A DNA stretch of 19,104 nt from Ruminococcaceae bacterium UBA1438 (GTDB taxonomy: Bacteria > Bacillota > Clostridia > Oscillospirales > Acutalibacteraceae). The notes beneath the pieces were generated by a model. That model searched no databases, was not told where the DNA came from, and saw only the letters and a program-made list of their open reading frames with translations. The DNA lies in assembly GCA_002329285.1 (NCBI GenBank), contig DCTO01000120.1:1-19104 (forward strand). Direction: 5' to 3'. The translations under genes and the position numbers were made by a program. This document shows positions 8,583-15,322 of the stretch, in pieces; positions within the stretch are counted from its first letter, which is position 1, and each line of letters begins with the position of its first letter.

Positions 8583-9719
8583 CTATTTTAATTTTTTTAA
8601 AGTATTTAATAAAAATTCACATTCCTTTTTTGTGGTAAATGCTGTCGGAGATATCCTTACAGTGCCTGTATCCAAGGTTTTAAAGTGTTTGTGGGCGAGC
8701 GGAGCACAATGATAACCCGCCCTGACAGCAATTCCGCGTTTAGAAAGAAGCGACGCTGTTTTTTCGCTTGAATAATCTCTGAAATTAAAAGAAACTATAG
8801 GCGCAGTTTGGCCGTAAACCGGAGCGGGAGTATAAAGAATGCAGTTTTTATTTGCCTCCAGTGCCGAATAAACGTTAGCGCAAAGTGAAAGCTCATGTGA
8901 ATAAATATTATTCATACCTTTAGTATTAATATAATCAATGCCTGCCCCAAGAGAAATGATTCCTATATTATTAAGAGTGCCTGCCTCAAGCATATCAGGC
9001 ATAAAATCCGGCATTTGCGGCGAAAGTGAGGAGCTGCCAGTGCCGCCGAACATAAAAGGATTAACCGTTTCGCCATCTGCCAAAGCAATAAAGCCGGTTC
9101 CCATTAAACCCATAAGGCTTTTATGGCCGGCGCAGCAAAGAATGTCAATATTATCCTTTTTGGAATTAATCGGCATAACGCCGGCGGTTTGGGCAGCATC
9201 AACGATAAATCTTATCCCCCGCCTTTTTGCAAGAGCGCCGATTTGGGCAATCGGGAACACAGCACCGAAAACATTTGAAGCAGCAGTGCAAACGATCATG
9301 CTTGTTCTTCGATTAATCAGGGCTTCAAAGTTTTTAATGCAGGAATCGTTATTATAATCAAAGGCGGCAATATCATAATCAGCAATGCCCTGCTCTGAAA
9401 GACGATGAACCGTTCTGAAAACAGAATTATGCTCAAGCGATGAAATTATGATATGGCAACCCTTGCGGGCGCTGCCCCTTATTGCTATATTCAGCGCTTC
9501 AGTGCAATTTTTAGTGAAGGCAACGTTTTGCGGGGAAATGCCAAACATTGCCCCGATTTTTTCACGAACGGAATAGATTTTTTCCGCCGCACGCAGAGAT
9601 GCCTGATAACCTCCCCTGCCTGAATTAAAACCAAAATTTCGTATTGCATCAGAAGCAGAAGCACTTACGGAAGCAGGCTTTGGATAAGAGGTTGCACTGC
9701 CGTCAAGATAAATCATCAT
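8583..9719 (-). CDS. Class V aminotransferase, cysteine desulfurase family
   Basis: A PLP-dependent enzyme likely to release sulfur (or selenium) from cysteine as an enzyme persulfide. Numbered from the ATG at 9719 (378 residues), I see YLDGSAT near the N-terminus, His97 in SSLEHNS, the PLP-contacting DAAQTAG (Asp174, Gln177), the Schiff-base Lys200 in CAGHKSLMG, and the catalytic Cys338 in RAGYHCAPLAHK. This last pattern resembles the group II (SufS/CsdA-like) enzymes. AGGGG precedes the start; adjacent ATGs at 9719 and 9716 are both plausible and a TTG at 9722 is less so. It overlaps the upstream DUF3343 gene by about 17 bases, so the two probably act together. No sufU/iscU scaffold is adjacent, arguing against a dedicated Fe-S assembly operon. 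The actual sulfur acceptor is unknown. Confidence 0.9.
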   Translation of the reverse strand: MMIYLDGSATSYPKPASVSASASDAIRNFGFNSGRGGYQASLRAAEKIYSVREKIGAMFGISPQNVAFTKNCTEALNIAIRGSARKGCHIIISSLEHNSVFRTVHRLSEQGIADYDIAAFDYNNDSCIKNFEALINRRTSMIVCTAASNVFGAVFPIAQIGALAKRRGIRFIVDAAQTAGVMPINSKKDNIDILCCAGHKSLMGLMGTGFIALADGETVNPFMFGGTGSSSLSPQMPDFMPDMLEAGTLNNIGIISLGAGIDYINTKGMNNIYSHELSLCANVYSALEANKNCILYTPAPVYGQTAPIVSFNFRDYSSEKTASLLSKRGIAVRAGYHCAPLAHKHFKTLDTGTVRISPTAFTTKKECEFLLNTLKKLK

Positions 9720-9930
9720 CAAACACCCCTAAAATTTTAATTCCCCTTCTGCGCAAAGCATTTTTTGCTTTCATAATATTATTCTTATTTATGCTTACAA
9801 CATAGCCGCAGCCATCGCCCTCCTTCGGTTTTTCAATTCTTTTTATAACGGCATTGATACCGTTTTCGCGCAAAACGTACGCTGCTCTCTGCGCCGTTGT
9901 TATTGAACCGATTTTTATATATACGAACAT
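9703..9930 (-). CDS. DUF3343 protein, putative S/Se carrier
   Basis: A 75-residue protein matching my recollection of DUF3343 (putative Se/S carrier-like, pfam11823). It has a ferredoxin-like small domain, an N-terminal strand FVYIKIGSIT, a helix of the TTAQRAAYVLRENG type, and the conserved cysteine Cys41 in GDGCGYVV. A cysteine in this position could accept persulfide from a desulfurase; this is inference. I chose the ATG at 9930 because AAAGAGG lies 7 bases upstream. A GTG at 9948 would add six residues and lies before that site. Its 3' end overlaps the cysteine desulfurase gene, a pairing I recall from other anaerobes. Confidence 0.8.
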   Translation of the reverse strand: MFVYIKIGSITTAQRAAYVLRENGINAVIKRIEKPKEGDGCGYVVSINKNNIMKAKNALRRRGIKILGVFDDDLS

Positions 9931-9987
9931 AAAAAATACCTCTTTCACATTTTATATTACATAATATGCAAAAAGAGGAAATTGATT

Positions 9988-10022
9988 AAAAAAAGAGCCC
10001 CTGCTCATTTGAGCACAGGGGC
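9988..10022 (-). terminator. Terminator of the small-ORF transcript
   Basis: Read on the minus strand, a GCCCCTG/CAGGGGC stem (10016-10022 with 9997-10003), extended by CTC/GAG with a 2-base bulge, is followed by TCTTTTTTT. It separates the small-ORF unit from the DUF3343 operon. Confidence 0.85.
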
Positions 10023-10076
10023 AGATCTACGTTATTAAATTTTCATTTAACCTTGCCTTTGAAAAAAGATTATGAA

Positions 10077-10157
10077 TTATAAACCTCTTTTAAGGCTAAC
10101 ATATGCCGCATCGCCAGAAGCGAGGATTTCGGCACATTTAAGTAAAAGCTTAAACAT
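10077..10157 (-). CDS. 26-residue small ORF with own promoter and terminator
   Basis: A short ORF beginning MFKLLLKCAEILASGD, then AAYVSLKRGL and TAA. It is preceded by a perfect AGGAGG (10168-10173) ten bases upstream of the ATG. A strong promoter (10239-10266) and a terminator (9988-10022) frame it, so it is the only apparent product of this transcript. The peptide is basic, with a possible amphipathic helix at its N-terminus and one cysteine (Cys8). An in-frame ATG at 10229 would give a 50-residue version with a hydrophobic stretch. That ATG lies only about 3 bases from the predicted transcription start and lacks a ribosome binding site, so the 26-residue form is preferred. I recognise no family; a peptide toxin, a regulatory peptide or a conserved orphan small protein are all possible. 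Confidence 0.55.
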   Translation of the reverse strand: MFKLLLKCAEILASGDAAYVSLKRGL

Positions 10158-10238
10158 AATAAACCTGCCTCCTATAAAGATTAAATTTGCAAAAAGGAGC
10201 ACCGCCGAACGGGGTTTTTCATTCCTCATTGCACCTTC

Positions 10239-10266
10239 ATTATATTCAGCAAATTCAAAAAGTCAA
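10239..10266 (-). promoter_or_regulatory. Promoter of the small-ORF transcript
   Basis: On the minus strand TTGACT (10261-10266) and TATAAT (10239-10244) have a 16-base spacer. Transcription would start near 10232, giving a leader of about 75 bases. The DNA between this promoter and the sirtuin gene (10267-10406) is AT-rich and I see no gene or strong terminator in it. Confidence 0.75.
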
Positions 10267-10406
10267 CGAAAATTTATTACAGTTTATAATTTGTTTACAT
10301 TTGTAATATTTGCACAGTGTTTAACCGCTTTTCAAGCCATTTTGTTGAATAATTTTGGTTGTATTGCACAATTTTTGAGAGTTTATTTAGCCGTAATAAG
10401 CTGCAG

Positions 10407-11138
10407 CTATTTAACGACAATTCGAGAAAGAACCACGCCAACCTTGCCATGAATAACCAGATCTGCATATTGATCCGCGGGCGTTGGATCCCTGTTAATC
10501 AAAACAAAATGCCTGCCTTTGAAATAACGGATAAAGCCTGCAGCAGGATAAACCGCAAGGCTTGTTCCGGCGACTATAAGGCAATCGGCATTTGCAATGG
10601 CGTTGACGGCGCCGTCAATCGTTTTGCCGTCCAGCCCCTCCTCATAAAGCACAACATCCGGCTTAATAATACCGTCGCAGAAATCGCATTTCGGCACACC
10701 GCTTGAATCAGCTATATATTCAGCAGAAAATGCCTTTTTGCAATTCATGCAATAATTGCGCATGGTTGAGCCGTGAAGCTCATAAACGGTTTTGGAGCCC
10801 GCCTTCTGATGGAGCCCGTCAATATTCTGGGTTACAACTGCGGATAGTTTTCCCGCCGCCTCAAGCTCTGCAAGCTTAAGGTGAGCGGCATTCGGTTTAG
10901 CATCAAGGCAAAGGAGCTTATCGCGGTAAAAACTATAAAAATAATCCATATGCCTGAAAAAGAAGCTGTGGGAAAGAATTTCCTCCGGAGGATAATCATA
11001 TTTCCGGTTGTACAGCCCGTCAACCGAGCGAAAATCGGGTATGCCGCTTTCGGTTGAAACCCCTGCCCCGCCGAAGAAAACGATGCGGTTGCTTTCATCA
11101 ATAACTGACTGCAGTTTCTCTATATTTTCATCTGACAT
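10407..11138 (-). CDS. cobB: Sir2-family NAD-dependent protein deacylase
   Basis: Sirtuins remove acyl groups from lysines using NAD+, regulating enzymes such as acetyl-CoA synthetase. The 243-residue protein has GAGVSTESGIPDFRS (24-38), TQNIDGLHQKAG (103-114), catalytic His122 in LHGS, a zinc ribbon with Cys130, Cys133, Cys151 and Cys154, and GTSLAVYPAAG (191-201), as in complete bacterial CobB/SrtN proteins. The Tyr-X-X-Arg pair of desuccinylase (SIRT5-like) enzymes is not evident where expected, so a deacetylase is more likely. The ATG at 11138 is preferred over a GTG at 11147 because AGGTGA lies about 6 bases before it and overlaps the GTG. It follows the MIF-like gene by 9 bases, with its ribosome binding site across that gene's stop codon. 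Confidence 0.94.
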   Translation of the reverse strand: MSDENIEKLQSVIDESNRIVFFGGAGVSTESGIPDFRSVDGLYNRKYDYPPEEILSHSFFFRHMDYFYSFYRDKLLCLDAKPNAAHLKLAELEAAGKLSAVVTQNIDGLHQKAGSKTVYELHGSTMRNYCMNCKKAFSAEYIADSSGVPKCDFCDGIIKPDVVLYEEGLDGKTIDGAVNAIANADCLIVAGTSLAVYPAAGFIRYFKGRHFVLINRDPTPADQYADLVIHGKVGVVLSRIVVK

Positions 11139-11147
11139 TTTTATCAC

Positions 11148-11486
11148 CTAAAAATTCATATTATTCCAGCCCCACTGATTTGTGCCGGAGTATTTAACAT
11201 AAATTCTTTCCGCCTCAAGGCCCAGAACGTCATTGAATATTTTGCAGATTTCCCTTGTCATAGCCTCACACTGCTCATCGCTTGATTGACCGAAAACGGA
11301 AACGTCAACAAACGCCATTGGCATATTCTGCCCCTTGAAATACATATTATTGCTGTAATTAAAATCAAGCATAAGCCAGCTTTCGCTTTTTCCGAGAAGC
11401 GAAACAGCCTCGCCAAGGCGGGATTTAAGCTCTTCCTGCTGTTCCTTACTGACGGCAAGATTTGTGTTTGTTTTAATGAATGGCAT
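11148..11486 (-). CDS. MIF-like tautomerase superfamily protein
   Basis: A 112-residue homologue of macrophage migration inhibitory factor, a trimeric fold with phenylpyruvate/dopachrome tautomerase activity in animals. As in MIF, Pro2 follows the initiator Met (the catalytic base once Met is removed), Lys33 in LGKSE aligns with MIF Lys33 (precursor numbering), and the C-terminal RIYVKYSGTNQWGWNNMNF closely parallels the end of animal MIF. The CxxC redox motif of human MIF is absent. The length matches MIF rather than the ~60-residue 4-oxalocrotonate tautomerases. GGGAGG precedes the ATG by 7 bases. It is first in a two-gene unit with the sirtuin, behind a near-consensus promoter. No signal peptide is seen. 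The natural substrate is unknown. Confidence 0.88.
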   Translation of the reverse strand: MPFIKTNTNLAVSKEQQEELKSRLGEAVSLLGKSESWLMLDFNYSNNMYFKGQNMPMAFVDVSVFGQSSDEQCEAMTREICKIFNDVLGLEAERIYVKYSGTNQWGWNNMNF

Positions 11487-11515
11487 AAATTTTCCTCCCT
11501 TATTTTTATATTTAT

Positions 11516-11544
11516 ATTATACATCTTTTGATGCTTTCTTTCAA
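11516..11544 (-). promoter_or_regulatory. Promoter of MIF-like/sirtuin unit
   Basis: On the minus strand TTGAAA (11539-11544) and TATAAT (11516-11521) have a 17-base spacer. It is divergent from the ppa promoter, with only 7 bases between the two -35 boxes. Confidence 0.8.
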
Positions 11545-11551
11545 TTTAATA

Positions 11552-11580
11552 TTGTAATTATTAATAATTAATGATAGAAT
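11552..11580 (+). promoter_or_regulatory. Promoter of ppa
   Basis: TTGTAA (11552-11557) and TAGAAT (11575-11580) have a 17-base spacer, with a TG extended -10 at 11572-11573. The start would be near 11587, leaving about 19 bases of leader that include AAAGGAG. Confidence 0.65.
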
Positions 11581-11605
11581 AAATTCAGCAAAGGAGTGAT
11601 CATTA

Positions 11606-12142
11606 ATGAATATATGGCATGATATTAGCCCAAAAAGGATTAAAAAGGATTGCTTTTACGCCGTTATCGAAATTTCTAAGGGCGGCAAAAACAAATATGA
11701 GCTTGATAAGGAAACCGGCATGCTGAAGCTGGACAGAGTGCTTTTCACATCAACCCATTATCCTGCAAATTACGGCTTTATTCCGCGCACTTACGCAAAT
11801 GACAAGGACCCGCTTGACGTGCTCGTGCTTTGCAGTGAAATTATAAGACCCATGACGATTGTTGAATGCAAGCCGATCGGCGTTCTCATTATGGAGGATG
11901 ACGGCGCAAGGGACGAAAAGATCATCGCCGTGCCGATTAATGACCCTAATTACAGCTTTTACACCGATATTGACCAGCTTCCCCCTCACCGTTTTGAGGA
12001 AATCAAGCATTTCTTTGAGGTTTATAAAACTCTGGAAAAGGGCAAGGGCGAAACCTCGGTTACAGAGGTTATGAACAAGGATGTGGCAATGGATATTATT
12101 CAGACCTGCATTGATGAATACATTAAAAACTTTCAGATGTAA
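11606..12142 (+). CDS. ppa: Family I inorganic pyrophosphatase
   Basis: Soluble Mg-dependent pyrophosphatase that hydrolyses PPi from biosynthetic reactions. The 178-residue protein carries the family signature DKDPLDVL (66-73), the SKGGKNKYE substrate-binding segment (24-32), HYPANYGFIP (51-60), and MEDDGARDEKIIAVP (96-110), which supplies metal- and phosphate-binding Asp/Lys residues. The length fits bacterial family I enzymes. AAAGGAG is well placed upstream of the ATG. Monocistronic with its own promoter and terminator. Many Firmicutes use family II (DHH) enzymes instead, so the family I type is a useful taxonomic hint. Confidence 0.96.
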   Translation: MNIWHDISPKRIKKDCFYAVIEISKGGKNKYELDKETGMLKLDRVLFTSTHYPANYGFIPRTYANDKDPLDVLVLCSEIIRPMTIVECKPIGVLIMEDDGARDEKIIAVPINDPNYSFYTDIDQLPPHRFEEIKHFFEVYKTLEKGKGETSVTEVMNKDVAMDIIQTCIDEYIKNFQM

Positions 12143-12145
12143 GAA

Positions 12146-12177
12146 AAACGGGATGCCGATGCATCCCGTTTATTTTT
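12146..12177. terminator. Bidirectional terminator between ppa and glycosyltransferase
   Basis: An 11-bp perfect stem (AAACGGGATGC, 12146-12156, with 12161-12171) around a CGAT loop, followed by ATTTTT on the plus strand and TTTTT on the minus strand. The glycosyltransferase stop codon (12170-12172) lies inside the hairpin. Confidence 0.88.
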
Positions 12178-13126
12178 CGATTAATTTAAAATAAAGCGTT
12201 TCATTCCCGTTTTTATCCTTCAAAGGATAGCTTTCTCGCCAGGAGAGTTTATAAAGCTGAGTGCTTGAAGAAACAATTCTGTTATAATCCTCTGCCGAAG
12301 TACCTGTTTTAAACGCTGCTGAAAGCGCATATACATCAGGATTATTAACCTCAACAGCATCAATAAGCCGGCGCGCTTCGGGAATTTCATTATAAGCAAG
12401 AGCAATAAGATAATCAACAAGAAAATAATCAATAAGCTCAGTATGCTTTGAAAAATACATATCAAACGCCGATTTCATATATGCAAACAAAGGCTGCCCC
12501 TTAAATCCGCCGAGGCAAAAGGCAGTCCATCGGAATTCGGAAACGGTGTGCTCATTCGGGATCGGAGGCATTTTAATGCTGAAAAACGGAGCTTTAAAGC
12601 ACTGCTCTGAAATTGAACCGGTGCAAAAAATAGTTGCATCAAGCCAAAGCCCGCCGTAATTATACAGCAAGGAGGATCGCAGATAATCAGTGAACGTTAC
12701 AAGCTTGATTTTCCCGTTTTTAACCCCATCCTTTATATAATTGGGAGCGTCAATAAAATCGAAGCAGTTTTCACTGTTTATAAGGTAAACAGGGTGCTTT
12801 TCCGCATTAGCCCTGATGCTTTTTATGCAGGCTTTAACAAGAGGAGGAGCTGAGGTCTCCCCCGTCCACCAGCAAATAAATATCGGAGCGTTTTCCTGAT
12901 ATTTGCAAGAATTGAAATCCGCATTTTTATACTCTTCCAAAACCGGAGTTAAAAGTGTTTTAAGATAATCAATAATTATTGCATCCTTGCTTTTCAATAT
13001 TCTTTCACAAAGCGCACGCAATTTAAACGCGCGGCAAAAGAGCTCTGCAATATAAAGCAGAGCAAGGCTTTTAGAAAACGAATATTTACTTTTAAAATTT
13101 TTAATAAAACTTTTAACCTTACTCAT
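12170..13126 (-). CDS. Capsular polysaccharide-type glycosyltransferase
   Basis: A 318-residue protein resembling the Caps_synth family (pfam05704), related to the DXD-containing sugar transferases of pfam04488. The N-terminal 50 residues are basic and helical. IFICWWTGETSAPPLVKAC (82-100) is the typical beta1-WW block. DYLRSSLLYNYGGLWLDAT (137-155) is the conserved helix followed by the DXD-like metal/sugar-nucleotide site at Asp153. A later segment, AFCLGGFKGQPLF, also fits. Donor and acceptor sugars cannot be predicted. The frame is open further upstream into porB, but I chose the ATG at 13126 because a promoter (13133-13161) and the porB terminator lie directly before it. No ribosome binding site is visible; the predicted transcription start falls on this ATG, so the mRNA may be leaderless. 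It stands alone, not in a capsule cluster. Confidence 0.82.
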   Translation of the reverse strand: MSKVKSFIKNFKSKYSFSKSLALLYIAELFCRAFKLRALCERILKSKDAIIIDYLKTLLTPVLEEYKNADFNSCKYQENAPIFICWWTGETSAPPLVKACIKSIRANAEKHPVYLINSENCFDFIDAPNYIKDGVKNGKIKLVTFTDYLRSSLLYNYGGLWLDATIFCTGSISEQCFKAPFFSIKMPPIPNEHTVSEFRWTAFCLGGFKGQPLFAYMKSAFDMYFSKHTELIDYFLVDYLIALAYNEIPEARRLIDAVEVNNPDVYALSAAFKTGTSAEDYNRIVSSSTQLYKLSWRESYPLKDKNGNETLYFKLIEK

Positions 13127-13132
13127 AACAAC

Positions 13133-13161
13133 ATCATACCATAAAAGAAAGAGAAAGGCAA
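13133..13161 (-). promoter_or_regulatory. Promoter of glycosyltransferase, leaderless geometry
   Basis: On the minus strand TTGCCT (13156-13161) and TATGAT (13133-13138) have a 17-base spacer, with TG one base before the -10. Only six bases separate the -10 from the ATG. The -35 lies within the loop and stem of the porB terminator. Confidence 0.6.
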
Positions 13162-13174
13162 ACACCTTTCTCTT
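13141..13174 (-). terminator. Terminator of the porGDAB operon
   Basis: Minus-strand hairpin AAGAGAAAGG (13165-13174) with its complement (13149-13158) around a 6-base loop, then TCTTTTAT. It starts 10 bases after the porB stop. Confidence 0.8.
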
Positions 13175-13184
13175 AATACTTTTA

Positions 13185-14126
13185 TTACGCGCCCATTTTG
13201 CGGTCACAGCGGCGAAGGAGCTCATCCCAGCGGCGGTCAACCTCTTTCTGAAATTCCTCAATCATCCACTCATTACCGGGCTTAAACATATGCTTGAATC
13301 TGCCCTGCTTTGAAAGCCATTCCTCAATCGGAACGTATTTGCGCGGCTCATAGTTAAGAGTCCATACGCCGTCAATAACCTCAAAGAGAGGCCAATAGCG
13401 CGTTTCAACTGCAAGCCTGCAGATTTCCATAATATCCGGCGTGTCATAACGCCAGCCTCTCGGGCAGGGCGCCATAATATTAAGAAACGCCGGGCCTTTG
13501 GTGTAAATCGCTTTTTCAGCCTTTACGTGAAGATCACGGAAATTCTGAACGAAGGTTGTTTGCGCAACATAAGGAACCTTATGCTCTGCAATAATTGCGG
13601 TTAAATCCTTACGATACTGCGCTTTACCGCTTGATTCGGAGCCGACGGGCGTTGTTGTTGTATCTGCAAACTGCGGCGTTGCGGAGGAACGCTGAATTCC
13701 CGTGTTCATATAAGCGCCGTTATCATAGCAGACATAAACCATATCATGCCCGCGTTCCATTGCGCCGGAAAGGGATTGGAAGCCGATATCATAAGTGCCG
13801 CCGTCCCCGCCAAAGGTGATGAACTTATAAGTATCCTCAAGCTTGCCCTTGCGCCTGAGCACGTTATACGCGCCCTCAACGCCGCTCAGAGTTGCGCCTG
13901 CATTCTCAAATGCGTTGTGAATATAGCTATCCTTATAAGCAGTGTAAGGATACATAAAGGAGGAAACCTCAAGGCATCCCGTTGCATTGCCCACAACGGC
14001 CTTATCGCCGGGCTTAACAGCCTTTAACACATTCCTCACAGCAATCGTGCCGCCGCAGCCGGCGCACATTCTGTGCCCGCCTACGAGGCGATCCTCCCTG
14101 CTGACAAATTCTTTGAAATTATACAT
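13185..14126 (-). CDS. porB: 2-oxoacid:ferredoxin oxidoreductase, beta subunit (PorB/VorB-like)
   Basis: The thiamine pyrophosphate-binding subunit of a four-subunit enzyme that interconverts a 2-oxoacid plus CoA with an acyl-CoA, CO2 and reduced ferredoxin. The 313-residue protein has CAGCG (Cys21, Cys24), Cys51 in GNATGCLEV and Cys221 in PCPRGW as ligands of a [4Fe-4S] cluster. The TPP/Mg motif runs from GGDGG (106-110) to Asn136, and NTGIQRSSATPQFADTTTTP (141-160) is the conserved POR-type loop. AGGAGG stands just before the ATG, in the short gap after porA. Sequence alone suggests the POR/VOR clade but does not separate pyruvate from branched-chain 2-oxoacids; the isoleucine-type T-box upstream argues for the latter. 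Confidence 0.92.
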   Translation of the reverse strand: MYNFKEFVSREDRLVGGHRMCAGCGGTIAVRNVLKAVKPGDKAVVGNATGCLEVSSFMYPYTAYKDSYIHNAFENAGATLSGVEGAYNVLRRKGKLEDTYKFITFGGDGGTYDIGFQSLSGAMERGHDMVYVCYDNGAYMNTGIQRSSATPQFADTTTTPVGSESSGKAQYRKDLTAIIAEHKVPYVAQTTFVQNFRDLHVKAEKAIYTKGPAFLNIMAPCPRGWRYDTPDIMEICRLAVETRYWPLFEVIDGVWTLNYEPRKYVPIEEWLSKQGRFKHMFKPGNEWMIEEFQKEVDRRWDELLRRCDRKMGA

Positions 14127-14137
14127 AATCCGCCCTC

Positions 14138-15319
14138 CTATTCTCTTACGCCGAGATAGCGATATGCGTTGCCGGGCTTGCCGCCCTTTGCAATGCGTTC
14201 AAGCTCTTTATAAACGCCTTCCATATCGGAAACCTGAACATCTCTGCCGCCGAGGCCGTAAACATAATTAATAATATCCGGTGTTGCCTTTTCTCTGTAA
14301 AGCGAGGCAGAAACCTCCTCGCCGAGAGGGCCGAAGGCATCGTTGAAGCTTTCAGTTCTGTCCATAACAGCGATTGCCTTGCAGCTTTTAAGAGCCTTCG
14401 CAAGCTCCTCTGCCGGGAACGGGCGAAACACGCGAATTTTTACCAGGCCGGCTTTAACGCCCTTTTTGCGAAGCGCATCAACCGCATCCTTGGTTGTGCC
14501 TGCTGCAGAGCCGATAATAACAACCGCAAGCTCCGCATCCTTCATTTTATACTCCTCAAAAAGGCCGTATTCCCTGCCGCTCAGCTTTGCAAATTCCTTT
14601 GCAACGTCAATGCAAACCTTTTTAGACGCTTTCATAGCCTCCGCCTGTGCACGCTTTGCTTCAAAATAATAATTTGTTACGGAATACGGACCGAGCGCCA
14701 TAGGCATCTCGGGATTCAAAAGATAATTTTCAGGCTCGTATTCGCCAACAAAATTCTTAACCTCATCATCCTCAAGCAGATTGATATTTTCAACCGCGTG
14801 AGAGGTTATAAAGCCGTCCTGGCAAATCATTACGGGAAGCTTAACCTTTTTATGCTCTGCAATGCGATAAGCCATAACCAGATTATCATAAACCTCCTGA
14901 TTATTTTCAGCATAAATCTGAATCCAGCCGGAATCCCTTGCGCCCATTGAATCGCTATGATCACAGTTAATATTAATCGGACCTGAAAGCGCGCGGTTAA
15001 CAAGAGTTAAAACGCAGGGCAAGCGGTTTGATGCTGCGAGATATAATTCCTCCCACATCAGCGCCATACCTGCGGAAGAGGTGGCTGTTACTGAACGGGC
15101 ACCTGCTGCCTCTGCGCCGATAACGGCGGACATTGCAGAATGCTCCGATTCGACGGGAATGAATTCGGAATCCACCTGACCGTTTGCAACAAGCTTTGAA
15201 AAATATTGCGGAATTTCTGTTGACGGGGTTATCGGGAACGCCGCCATAACATCGGGATTAATCTGGCGAAGCGCCTCTGCAACGGCTTCGTTGCCGCTTA
15301 ATCTGTCTCTTCTTGACAT
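14138..15319 (-). CDS. porA: 2-oxoacid:ferredoxin oxidoreductase, alpha subunit (PorA/VorA-like)
   Basis: Pyrimidine-binding and CoA-contacting subunit of the complex. In 393 residues I see PITPSTEIPQYF (29-40, the substrate-contacting loop), VESEHSAMSAVIGAEAAGAR, the TATSSAGMALMWEE block, DHSDSMGARDSGWIQIYAEN, and the C-terminal domain with VGLVKIRVFRPFP-like sequence (here AGLVKIRVFRPFP). These match archaeal and Thermotoga-type separate alpha chains rather than the fused single-chain clostridial PFOR. The ribosome binding site GGGAG is inside the end of porD and the gap is only a few bases, so expression is coupled. Confidence 0.93.
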   Translation of the reverse strand: MSRRDRLSGNEAVAEALRQINPDVMAAFPITPSTEIPQYFSKLVANGQVDSEFIPVESEHSAMSAVIGAEAAGARSVTATSSAGMALMWEELYLAASNRLPCVLTLVNRALSGPININCDHSDSMGARDSGWIQIYAENNQEVYDNLVMAYRIAEHKKVKLPVMICQDGFITSHAVENINLLEDDEVKNFVGEYEPENYLLNPEMPMALGPYSVTNYYFEAKRAQAEAMKASKKVCIDVAKEFAKLSGREYGLFEEYKMKDAELAVVIIGSAAGTTKDAVDALRKKGVKAGLVKIRVFRPFPAEELAKALKSCKAIAVMDRTESFNDAFGPLGEEVSASLYREKATPDIINYVYGLGGRDVQVSDMEGVYKELERIAKGGKPGNAYRYLGVRE

Positions 15320-15322
15320 AGG

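Noticed and set aside
10383..10406. Terminator after the sirtuin gene
   Set aside because: Only the short AGCTGCAGCT palindrome and a weak TAGC/GGCTA pairing are present, without a convincing stem and T-tract.
10072..10452. Plus-strand 126-codon open frame
   Set aside because: No ribosome binding site, runs through the small-ORF unit and into the antisense of the sirtuin gene, and has no recognisable protein features; probably a chance frame.
11139..11147. GTG start for the sirtuin at 11147
   Set aside because: The AGGTGA Shine-Dalgarno overlaps this GTG and is correctly spaced for the ATG at 11138.
13127..13261. N-terminal extension of the glycosyltransferase into porB
   Set aside because: The open frame continues upstream, but it would overlap the porB 3' end, the porB terminator and the gene's own promoter. 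The extension is a shadow of porB.
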